From Odoribacteraceae bacterium (lineage in GTDB: Bacteria > Bacteroidota > Bacteroidia > Bacteroidales > Marinifilaceae), in contig JAIRKS010000046.1 of NCBI GenBank assembly GCA_031259905.1, positions 1 to 8,404 on the forward strand: 8,404 nucleotides of DNA, given 5' to 3'. Made by a program: the position numbers and the translations under genes. The notes beneath the pieces were generated by a model. The model was not told the DNA's origin. It did no database searches and worked only from the letters and a program-made list of their open reading frames with translations. Positions 1-6,839 of this stretch are shown here, one piece after another. Position 1 is the first letter of the stretch. Each line of letters opens with the position of its first letter.

Positions 1-136
1 CGACGTACATGCACAGCGTGAAGCAGGCGAGCGCGACGCTCAACCCGACGACGTTGATCAGGTTATTCCCGCGGTGTTTCCACAGGTCGCGCGCGGTGAT
101 CGCGAGGTAATGGTTAGCAAGAGAGAGAGAGTTCAT
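1..136 (-). CDS. FtsX/MacB-type ABC transporter permease, N-terminal fragment (cut by window edge)
   Basis: This is the first 45 codons of a second permease of the same export system; the rest lies left of the window. The peptide starts MNSLSLANHYLAITARD and runs into a hydrophobic segment at about residues 24-45, the first transmembrane helix of the MacB-like periplasmic-core family. By my count, 38 of 45 residues and about 116 of 136 bases match the start of the neighbouring complete permease (bases 2402-2537), including the first 30 bases of the window. The two genes are therefore a tandem duplication. The start codon lies 10 nt after the TAA of the upstream permease, which indicates cotranscription and probable translational coupling. 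Whether the gene is full length cannot be judged here. Confidence 0.85.
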   Translation of the reverse strand, partial: MNSLSLANHYLAITARDLWKHRGNNLINVVGLSVALACFTLCMYV

Positions 137-146
137 GCTATATTGT

Positions 147-2537
147 TTATTCGGTTTTGATGATGTCGGCGGGATGCATGCGGGCCGTCGCGACAAGCCG
201 CCGGATGACGGTCAGCGTTAGCAGCACGGCGAAGGCGACGGGGATAACGAGGTATATCCACCAGTGGAGGGTAACGCGGTGGGCGTACGTTTCGATCCAG
301 CGCATCGTCAAGGCGTAGACGAGTGCGCACGCGGGGATCGCCGCCACGAGTAGCGCCAGCAGGTACGAGCGGAGGAAAAGTGCGATCACGCCGGCGAGCG
401 TCGCCCCGTTGATCTTGCGTATGGCGACCTCCTTGCGTCGTCGTTCCGTGGCCAGGAGCACGGAGGAGTATACTCCCATCAGGCTGATGACAACGGATAT
501 GATGCTGAAGATAGAGATCAGCCGGAAGAGCATTCCCTCTACTTGCGCGACTTTCTCGATGCTCTCCTCGAGCGTCGGGAGCGAGTAGTCGATCGTCTCC
601 GGCAGGTATTCCCGGATGATTCCCCGTATCTTCTCCCGCGTTTCCCGTGTCCTTCCGGGGAGTACCTTGGCGTAAAGCACGCGGGTATCCTCGCGGGGGC
701 GGAAAAATATCGCGGGGATCTCCTCCTGTACATTCGCGTGCAGCATGTTCTCCGCGACACCGACGATGGTAAACCGGTTATTATTGTACGTCTCGACGAC
801 TTCCCCGATCACGTTTTCCTTTCCCAGGATCTTCCTGGCCCTTTCGTTCACGACGATCTCGCTGGCGTCTCTCGGTAGTCGTCCCTCCACGAGTTGCTCG
901 TTTATAAACGCGAAATAATCCGGGTCCACGTCCATCACCCCCACGTTGTCTTGAATCCATTCCCCCTCGTGCTTGAATCTCGTCCTCCACGCGGACGTGA
1001 CGCGTGTGCCCGTCGCGATAACCTCCTCGACGGCGGGAATGGCACGGAGCGCCCGCGCTATCTCCTCGACGCGTGGAGCGAGCAACGAGTGCTCCGTGTC
1101 GATCTCGATGATGCGCGCCCTTTCGGCGGGCGAGAGCGCGTGCAGGACGACCGAGGAAAAATGCCGCAATTGCAGGTGCATGACGAACGCGGCTGACGCG
1201 AGGAGGATGCTGATGAATAGTTGTAGACCGAGGAGCATGACACGCGCGCGTTGTCTGGGGCGTCTCCCCCTTCTTTTGCGCGAGGCTTCGTGAATGTTCC
1301 CCCGCGCGCTGCTCCTCGTCGGGAGCAGTAGCAGCAGGAAGACAACGAGCAGCCCCGCCACCACGTACTGCAGTAATTGCAGATCAAGTACGCGGATATC
1401 TATCTCGACGCGCAACATTCTCGTCAACTGTTCCAGGTACGGGGAGAGGGCGTGCAGCCAGCACGCGGCGAGTGCCCCGGCAATGATGACCGTGACGGCA
1501 GTTCCCGTGTAGAAAAAAAAGAAGCGTGCCCACCGTCCGGCCCCGGCGCTCTCCCGGATGGCGCACTCGCGACGCTTGTCGAGGAACGAGGCAACGGCCC
1601 CCGCCGCGTGGTTGAAGAGCGAGGTCAACAGGACGAGCAGCCCGACGAAACCGAGGATGCCGGCAAGCAGGTAGAGAATGCTGTACGTCGTGTTTCGCAG
1701 GCTACCGTAGGGAAGCAGGTAGTAGCGATTCTTGTTGTCGTGGAAGATTCCCTTGATCTTCCCGGAGTACTCGCCGAGCGCCCGGTTGATCGCGTTCACG
1801 TCCGCCCCGGGGCGAAGCTTCACAAAGTTCCGCACGGCCGACCAGCCGTATTGTGCACCGGGCGCGAAATGTCCTGCTTCATCGTTCAGGAAGAGCACGT
1901 GGATCGTTCCTCCGTGCAAGTTGAATTGTGAATTGTGCTTGAAATCGGGGATCACCCCGCGGACGGTATACGCGTATTCTTTCTCGACGAATCTCCCGTT
2001 TTTCAACTCCGACGACTCTCGTTTCGCGTGTATGATCTTCCCGGTAGCCTCCTCGTTGCTGCCGAAGATCTTTTTGGCCGTCGAGGTAGTGAGGAGGATC
2101 GTGTTGTGTTGCCGTCCGGCGTTCGGCTCGACCCCCGCGAGATCCACGGAAAAGAAGTCGAGGAAGGAGGGCGTCACCTCCATCGCCCGGAGCATGAACT
2201 TGAGTTCATTCCTCTCGCCGGTCTCGAAGAGAATCTCGTTATGGAACTCCACGGTGGCGTACTGCTCCACGTCGGGAAAATCCCTCGCGAGCATCTCGCC
2301 GAGGGTAGGCATCGATGCGTGATAGCGGGAAGTGCTGTCTATGATCGTGTACGCGCGACTGGAGTTCTCGAACTCCTTGTCGGTAACGGTAAGGCTTCGC
2401 GCGACGTACATGCACAGCGTGAAGCAGGCGAGCGCAACGCTTAGCCCGATAAGGTTGATCAGGTTATTCCCGCGATGTTTCCACGAGTCGCGCGCGGTAA
2501 TCGCGAGGTAGTGCCTGGTGAGAGCGAGGTAATTCAT
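147..2537 (-). CDS. FtsX/MacB-type ABC transporter permease, 8-TM, double FtsX domain
   Basis: This is an inner-membrane subunit of a MacB-like (type VII) ABC exporter, 796 aa. Eight hydrophobic segments are visible at about residues 24-45, 286-307, 338-362, 390-407, 432-453, 671-695, 716-745 and 758-780. The architecture is two repeats of TM, a large periplasmic MacB_PCD-like region (about 46-285 and 454-670), then three TMs. Each FtsX unit carries the family's basic cytoplasmic motif: DKRRECAIRESAGA (320-333) and ERRRKEVAIRKINGA (698-712). A very basic linker at 409-432 lies between the halves. There is no nucleotide-binding domain, so a separate ATPase is needed. The family probably couples ATP hydrolysis in the cytoplasm to movements that push periplasmic substrate into an adaptor/TolC conduit; the substrate is unknown. 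I chose the ATG at 2537 because it aligns with the paralogue's start and has an A/T-rich leader. An in-frame ATG at 2558 would add MKINNHP. Confidence 0.93.
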   Translation of the reverse strand: MNYLALTRHYLAITARDSWKHRGNNLINLIGLSVALACFTLCMYVARSLTVTDKEFENSSRAYTIIDSTSRYHASMPTLGEMLARDFPDVEQYATVEFHNEILFETGERNELKFMLRAMEVTPSFLDFFSVDLAGVEPNAGRQHNTILLTTSTAKKIFGSNEEATGKIIHAKRESSELKNGRFVEKEYAYTVRGVIPDFKHNSQFNLHGGTIHVLFLNDEAGHFAPGAQYGWSAVRNFVKLRPGADVNAINRALGEYSGKIKGIFHDNKNRYYLLPYGSLRNTTYSILYLLAGILGFVGLLVLLTSLFNHAAGAVASFLDKRRECAIRESAGAGRWARFFFFYTGTAVTVIIAGALAACWLHALSPYLEQLTRMLRVEIDIRVLDLQLLQYVVAGLLVVFLLLLLPTRSSARGNIHEASRKRRGRRPRQRARVMLLGLQLFISILLASAAFVMHLQLRHFSSVVLHALSPAERARIIEIDTEHSLLAPRVEEIARALRAIPAVEEVIATGTRVTSAWRTRFKHEGEWIQDNVGVMDVDPDYFAFINEQLVEGRLPRDASEIVVNERARKILGKENVIGEVVETYNNNRFTIVGVAENMLHANVQEEIPAIFFRPREDTRVLYAKVLPGRTRETREKIRGIIREYLPETIDYSLPTLEESIEKVAQVEGMLFRLISIFSIISVVISLMGVYSSVLLATERRRKEVAIRKINGATLAGVIALFLRSYLLALLVAAIPACALVYALTMRWIETYAHRVTLHWWIYLVIPVAFAVLLTLTVIRRLVATARMHPADIIKTE

Positions 2538-2568
2538 GGGGTGGTTATTTATTTTCATGGTCGTTGGG

Positions 2569-3819
2569 TTACTCGATAATGATCTCGTCGGCATCTCCGA
2601 AAGCCTCGTAGCTGGAAACGATCACGCGATCGCCGGGGCGCAGCCCGTCGAGGATTTCGTACTGTCCGGGGTTTTGCCGTCCGATCGTGACGGGAGTTTT
2701 AACGGCTCGTTTCCCGTCGCTATCGAGCTTAAAGATCCAGCGGCCTCCGGTAGAGTGATAAAAGGCGCCGCGGTCGATGACGAGAACCTCCCCGGACTGG
2801 TCCATCTCGATGCGCAGGCGAAAATTCTTCCCGACGCGGGTATTTTCCGGCAAGCTACCGGTAAAGAGGAGATCGACGTCGAACTGTCGCTCCTTGATCT
2901 CGGGATTAACGCGGGCGACGACCAGCGGGAAATGTTCCTCCTGGTAAGTAATCGAGGCGGGAAGACCCGCGGAGATCCTGTCGATATAATACTCGCTGAC
3001 GCGCGCGCCGATCTTGATCCTGTCGATCATCTTCAGTTCCCCGACGCTGCTCCCGGCCGCTACGCGTTCCCCGGGGACGAGACCGGGAAAGCTGAGCTGG
3101 CCGGGGCCGGGAGAGACGATGACAAGGTTATCGAGGCGCGCGCGGACGCGTTCAAAACGTTTCCGCTCGCGGGCGATGTCGGCGTCAAGCAGGTCCACTT
3201 GCAGGACGTTAAGGAGGGAATCGAGCTTTAACTCCTCTAACAGGAGGCGCGCGTTTTCCCTGTTGAACGCGTGTTCATCAGAGGCGACGAGGAAGCGCGC
3301 CTTGCTCTGTATGCCGATGCGGAACTCTTCACTGTCGAGGGCGTGCTGCTTGTTCGATCGTTCGAGCTTGTAGAGCGTCTCGAGGGAGAGTCGTTTAAGC
3401 TCGGAAGTTTTCCTGGCCATCTGCACGCGTTTCTCGCGGTAATCGATCTCGCGTTTTGCCAGCTCGTCGCGTAGCTCCTCCACCTCCCGTTCGAGGGAAG
3501 GATCGCGAAGGAGCAGGATCGTGTCCCCGGCAGAGAGGGCGAGTCCGTCCGCGGCGACGACGCGCTGCACGATACCTCCCTCGGCAGCGTTGATCTTGAT
3601 GGTCATCCGCGGCAGGGCCACTCCCTCGACGTCGATGTATTCCATGAACTTCTCGCGGCTTGCCACGGAAATAAACAGCCGCGAGGCAGCCTGTCGCGAG
3701 CGTCGCGGGCCGGAGGCGGAGACGAGGGCGTAGATGACAACGGCGACAAGGAGCGTGACGCCGGCGATGGCGCGTTTGTGACGCGCGACGGGGTGTTTCT
3801 TTTTCAGTGGTATGTCCAT
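2569..3819 (-). CDS. HlyD/MacA-family periplasmic adaptor subunit (membrane fusion protein)
   Basis: This is the periplasmic adaptor linking the inner-membrane permease to the outer-membrane channel, 416 aa. It begins with a basic cytoplasmic stub (MDIPLKKKHPVARHKR) and one membrane anchor at about 17-36. The first lipoyl-like half follows at about 60-105, then a long charged coiled-coil hairpin at about 105-230 (rich in E, R, K and L). The second lipoyl half is at about 232-262 (VSPGPGQLSFPGLVPGERV), the beta-barrel at about 265-345, and the membrane-proximal domain at 346-416, ending ILDGLRPGDRVIVSSYEAF. Length and order fit the RND/ABC-type adaptor family. The start at 3819 leaves a 4-nt gap after the TolC stop. 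An in-frame upstream ATG at 3846 would overlap the TolC gene and adds only a polar leader, so I rejected it. The neighbouring FtsX-type permeases make this a MacA-like role rather than an RND partner, although annotation pipelines usually label it RND adaptor. Confidence 0.92.
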   Translation of the reverse strand: MDIPLKKKHPVARHKRAIAGVTLLVAVVIYALVSASGPRRSRQAASRLFISVASREKFMEYIDVEGVALPRMTIKINAAEGGIVQRVVAADGLALSAGDTILLLRDPSLEREVEELRDELAKREIDYREKRVQMARKTSELKRLSLETLYKLERSNKQHALDSEEFRIGIQSKARFLVASDEHAFNRENARLLLEELKLDSLLNVLQVDLLDADIARERKRFERVRARLDNLVIVSPGPGQLSFPGLVPGERVAAGSSVGELKMIDRIKIGARVSEYYIDRISAGLPASITYQEEHFPLVVARVNPEIKERQFDVDLLFTGSLPENTRVGKNFRLRIEMDQSGEVLVIDRGAFYHSTGGRWIFKLDSDGKRAVKTPVTIGRQNPGQYEILDGLRPGDRVIVSSYEAFGDADEIIIE

Positions 3820-3823
3820 GTGA

Positions 3824-5302
3824 TTAACGCGTGAAAAGGTTTTCATCGCCCGCGAGGGGCATCTCCCGCTCGAAGTCGAATAGCGTGAGACTCCTCAGGG
3901 TATAGTATAACGACCAGTAATTCGCCAGCGTGGAGAGGTAATTCCTCCTCGCGGCATCCTTCTCGGTGATCGAGGCGTTCAGGTCGAGAATATTCGATTT
4001 GCCGAGGAGATATAACTTCCTCGCGACCTCACCTCGTCTCGCGGCCGTTTCGTTGGCTTTCGCGGCCACGCGCAGTTGGTTTGCCTGGAGATTAAATTGC
4101 TTGACGGTCTTTATGACATTCATCTCGAAGGCTACCCTGTCCTGACTGACCCTGGCGCGTACCATCTCCCTGTTCGAGCGGGCTACTTGCACTTGTCCCC
4201 GTCCCCGCCCCCAGTCGAGCAGCGGGAGACGGATACCGATCTCCGCGTACTGTTGTCCCAGCGGGTGGCGGTACGCTTCGTCGAGATCACGCCCCGTCTT
4301 GGCCAGGCCGAACTGCAAGTAAAGATCGGCGCGAAACCTGCTGCCGGCGCGTGCGCTGGCGACGTTACTCTCGCTCTCGATCTCCCGTCGTTTCATGTAC
4401 GGGATCTCGGCGCTATTCCCGGCGGCGCGCGCGAGCGCCTCGTCGACGGGGACAAAGACGAGCGGGATCTTGTCGTCGATGACGGCAACAATTGGCCGGG
4501 CATCGTTGATACCGAGAAACGCGCGCAACTCCTCCATGCAATCGTCGACGGTGAGGGCAGCGGAGAGGCGGTTACTTTCCTCGGTGAGCATGTTCATTTC
4601 GAGTTGCAGGATCTCGTTCTCGGTAATCGTCCCGATATCGTACCTTCCCCTGGCGAACGCGTGGAGGGTATCGGCGTTGGCGTGATTAACGCGGGCAATG
4701 TCAAGGTTCGTCTGTGCCCGCGCGAGGTTAAAGAAAAGCGCGATCGCTCGCGCCGAGGCCAGCTCGAGGGCCTCCGCGAAATCGCGCCGGGCCTCCTCGA
4801 AGCGCAAAGGTTCGACGCGCCGGTCCCATTTGAAACGGTTGTACCCGGCGAGAGATTGCGTGTACGAGACGACGAGCGGCGTCGTTTTGTACGAGTACTC
4901 GCCACCGTCGAACATGTCCATGCGCTGGACACCGGTCTGGAGGGAGAGCGTGCCCCCGGTGAAGGGGATATTCTGGTCGAGCGAGAGGGAAACGTCCGTC
5001 GTCAGTTGGTTCTGGGCGACGTAACGCGCGGTGCCGTCGGGCAACGTGACGGGATTTATCGCGTGATTAAACTTCGGCGTCGAGGCGATAGAGAGCGATG
5101 GCAAGCGACTCGCCTTGTAATAAGAATAATTCCAGTAGGCGGAGCGAAAAGCATGACGCGCGTAAAGCACGTCCGGCGATTGTTCCCGCGCCATCTCGAC
5201 GGCTTTCCCCGGCGTGAGCGGGATGCTTTTTTCTTCCTCTTCCCGCGCGGCGGTGGCGAGGGGTAGCAGGAGGGCGAGGATAACGAGTGGTTTCTGGTAC
5301 AT
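3824..5302 (-). CDS. TolC-family outer membrane efflux protein
   Basis: This is the outer-membrane exit duct of the exporter, 492 aa, close to the usual size for the family. Residues 1-19 (MYQKPLVILALLLPLATAA) form a signal peptide without a lipobox cysteine. Two outer-membrane-efflux-protein repeats follow, at about 27-260 and 280-475. Both are dominated by long alanine- and arginine-rich helices, with shorter beta-forming stretches such as 101-120 and 321-335. LPLLDWGRGRGQ at 359-370, followed by helical sequence, resembles the conserved second-half element of Bacteroidota TolC homologues. This is the first gene of the operon, and its ATG follows the divergent regulatory region directly, with no Shine-Dalgarno sequence (ATAAATTACACGCGAC precedes it). 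A long open frame on the opposite strand here is a composition artefact. Confidence 0.93.
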   Translation of the reverse strand: MYQKPLVILALLLPLATAAREEEEKSIPLTPGKAVEMAREQSPDVLYARHAFRSAYWNYSYYKASRLPSLSIASTPKFNHAINPVTLPDGTARYVAQNQLTTDVSLSLDQNIPFTGGTLSLQTGVQRMDMFDGGEYSYKTTPLVVSYTQSLAGYNRFKWDRRVEPLRFEEARRDFAEALELASARAIALFFNLARAQTNLDIARVNHANADTLHAFARGRYDIGTITENEILQLEMNMLTEESNRLSAALTVDDCMEELRAFLGINDARPIVAVIDDKIPLVFVPVDEALARAAGNSAEIPYMKRREIESESNVASARAGSRFRADLYLQFGLAKTGRDLDEAYRHPLGQQYAEIGIRLPLLDWGRGRGQVQVARSNREMVRARVSQDRVAFEMNVIKTVKQFNLQANQLRVAAKANETAARRGEVARKLYLLGKSNILDLNASITEKDAARRNYLSTLANYWSLYYTLRSLTLFDFEREMPLAGDENLFTR

Positions 5303-5328
5303 GTCGCGTGTAATTTATCACGGGGAGG

Positions 5329-5343
5329 TCAAAACCCGTACCA
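5329..5343 (-). promoter_or_regulatory. Candidate sigma-54 (-24/-12) promoter of the efflux operon
   Basis: Read on the minus strand, bases 5343 to 5329 are TGGTAC-GGGTT-TTGA. The sigma-54 consensus is TGGCAC-N5-TTGC, so 8 of 10 core bases match, spacing is exact and the -24 GG is present. The weak point is the -12 dinucleotide, GA instead of GC. Transcription would start near 5317, giving a leader of about 15 nt before the TolC ATG at 5302. The divergent gene encodes a sigma-54 activator, which makes this the natural target. Identified by eye, not by a scored scan. Confidence 0.45.
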
Positions 5344-5434
5344 GTTGCAGCCGTTTCTCTTTTCCAGCCTCTTGACAAGCGCGCGAGGACGGTCGCCCGT
5401 GCGGAATTGAACAACCACGCGTTCGCGTTCGCAC

Positions 5435-5465
5435 TTGTATCGCGGGTGCGGAAGCGCTACCTTTA
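5435..5465 (+). promoter_or_regulatory. Candidate housekeeping (Bacteroidota-type) promoter of the regulator-kinase operon
   Basis: TTG at 5435-5437 and TACCTTTA at 5458-5465 are separated by 20 bases. This fits the Bacteroidota primary sigma factor pattern (TTTG or TTG, about 19-20 bp, TAnnTTTG) with the last base of the -7 box different. Transcription would start roughly at 5470-5475, a short distance before the ATG at 5487. It suggests the regulator pair is made independently of sigma-54. The match is by eye and such short motifs occur by chance. Confidence 0.35.
5450..5461. promoter_or_regulatory. Imperfect palindrome, possible activator binding site
   Basis: GGAAGCGCTACC matches its own reverse complement at 10 of 12 positions, with AGCGCT as the core. 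It lies about 107 bp upstream of the -24 element of the candidate sigma-54 promoter, a normal distance for an upstream activating sequence bound by an NtrC-type protein. It also overlaps the -7 box of the regulator's own candidate promoter, which would allow autorepression. There is only one clear copy, so this is a weak proposal. Confidence 0.2.
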
Positions 5466-5486
5466 TCACCAGAAATCACGCTGATC

Positions 5487-6839
5487 ATGGAAAAGAAAGG
5501 AAAAATACTTGTTATCGATGACAACGAGGACGTGCTGCTGGCGTTGAACGCGCTCCTGCTGCCGTACGTTGAGAAAGTAAAAGTAAGCGCCTACCCGGAG
5601 AAAATCGAGCATTACCAGCGCTCGTTCCGCCCGGACGTGATCCTGTTAGACATGAACTTCCGGAAAGACGTCGTCAGCGGCGTCGAGGGTTTCGCGTGGT
5701 TGGAGAAAATCCTGGAGGTAGACCCGCGCGCGATCGTGGTGTTCATGACCGCCTACGCCGACACGGGCAAGGCCGTTCAGGCAATAAAGGCCGGGGCGAC
5801 AGACTTTATTTCCAAACCCTGGGAAAACGACAAGTTGCTGGCGACTCTCTCCGCCGCCCTCAAGTTGAAGGAATCGCGCGACGAGGTCGAGACACTCAAG
5901 CGTCAGGTAACGACGCTCGGCAACCCGCCTTACCCGGAGATTATCGGCGAATCCCCGGCGATGCAGGAGATCTTCTCCCTCGTCGAGAAACTTTCCGACA
6001 CGGAGGCAAATATCCTTATCCTCGGGGAAAACGGGACGGGAAAAGACCTGATCGCTCGTTCTATCTTCTATCACTCGCCGCGCTCGCGGGAGATTTTCAC
6101 GGCCATAGACCTGGGGACGATCCCCGACGCGCTCTTCGAGAGTGAACTGTTCGGGTACGAGAAAGGGGCGTTCACCGACGCCAGGAAAGAGAAACCGGGA
6201 CGCGTGGAGGTTGCCTCCGGCGGGACACTCTTTCTCGACGAGATCGGGAATCTCTCGCTCCCGGTGCAAGCCAAGCTACTTACCGTTATCGAGAAGAAGC
6301 AAATCTCGCGTCTCGGGTCGACGCGCGCGATCCCCGTGGACGTCCGCTTCATCAGCGCGACGAATGTCGATATCCACGAGGCGGTGCGACGGGGAACGTT
6401 CCGCCAGGACCTGCTCTACCGCGTCAACACGATCGAGGTACACGTCCCGCCGCTCCGCGAGCGCGGCGACGACGTGATCCTGCTCGCCGAACACTTCCTG
6501 CAGAAGTTCGCCAGGAAATACAACAAGCAGGCGCGCGCGTTATCCCGCGAGGCACGCGCGAAGCTCCTGGCGTACGCCTGGCCGGGCAACGCGCGGGAGC
6601 TGCAGAACGTCATGGAGCGTGCCGTGATCCTCTCCCCGGACGTCACGTTGAAGGCCGGTAGCATTACCCTGCAAACCTTTGAACGCGGACGCGACGAGGA
6701 ACGCTTTAACCTCGAGGCCATCGAACGCGATACCGTCGAGAGAGCCATCAGGCGTTGCGGGGGAAACATGAACAAGGCGGCCGCCCTGCTCGGCATCACG
6801 CGATACGCCCTGTACCGGAAAATCAAGAAAGAACCATGA
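5487..6839 (+). CDS. Sigma-54-dependent response regulator, NtrC family
   Basis: This is a cytoplasmic transcriptional activator of 450 aa with all three expected domains. The receiver (about 5-125) has the acidic pair D11/D12, phosphoacceptor D55 (VILLDMNF), T88 (MTAYAD) and K110 (SKPW). The AAA+ sigma-54 interaction domain (about 150-380) has Walker A GENGTGKD at 180-187, the L1 loop GAFTDA at 227-232, Walker B GGTLFLDEIG at 245-254, sensor I SATN at 290-293, arginines in FRQDLLYRVN at 305-314, and sensor II WPGNARELQN at 365-374. A Fis-type helix-turn-helix is at about 413-450 (NMNKAAALLGITRYALYRKIK). The usual GAFTGA loop has D in place of the second G. I recall this variant from other Bacteroidota regulators, so it probably remains functional. 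The protein is expected to hydrolyse ATP to open sigma-54 promoters, most likely the efflux operon next door. Its gene overlaps the kinase by ATGA. Confidence 0.95.
   Translation: MEKKGKILVIDDNEDVLLALNALLLPYVEKVKVSAYPEKIEHYQRSFRPDVILLDMNFRKDVVSGVEGFAWLEKILEVDPRAIVVFMTAYADTGKAVQAIKAGATDFISKPWENDKLLATLSAALKLKESRDEVETLKRQVTTLGNPPYPEIIGESPAMQEIFSLVEKLSDTEANILILGENGTGKDLIARSIFYHSPRSREIFTAIDLGTIPDALFESELFGYEKGAFTDARKEKPGRVEVASGGTLFLDEIGNLSLPVQAKLLTVIEKKQISRLGSTRAIPVDVRFISATNVDIHEAVRRGTFRQDLLYRVNTIEVHVPPLRERGDDVILLAEHFLQKFARKYNKQARALSREARAKLLAYAWPGNARELQNVMERAVILSPDVTLKAGSITLQTFERGRDEERFNLEAIERDTVERAIRRCGGNMNKAAALLGITRYALYRKIKKEP

Noticed and set aside
2538..2594. Longer permease starts, at 2594 or 2558
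   Set aside because: A start at 2594 would lie inside the adaptor gene. A start at 2558 is possible, but the paralogue at 136 begins exactly at the residue matching 2537, so the shorter start is preferred.
3820..3846. Longer adaptor start at 3846 (MKTFSRVNH extension)
   Set aside because: It would overlap the end of the TolC gene by 23 bases and places a non-conserved polar leader before the standard MDIPLKKK start, which sits 4 nt after the TolC stop.
4076..5266. 396-codon plus-strand open frame opposite the TolC gene, and similar long frames opposite the permease and regulator
   Set aside because: GC-rich coding sequence often leaves the antisense frame open. The minus-strand protein has a signal peptide and a clear family fit, while the plus-strand translation has no recognisable domain.
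5429..5443. Second sigma-54-like site, TCGCAC-N5-TCGC, on the plus strand before the regulator gene
   Set aside because: It lacks the near-invariant GG of the -24 box and has a second mismatch in the -12 box. The Bacteroidota-type promoter overlapping it explains expression better.
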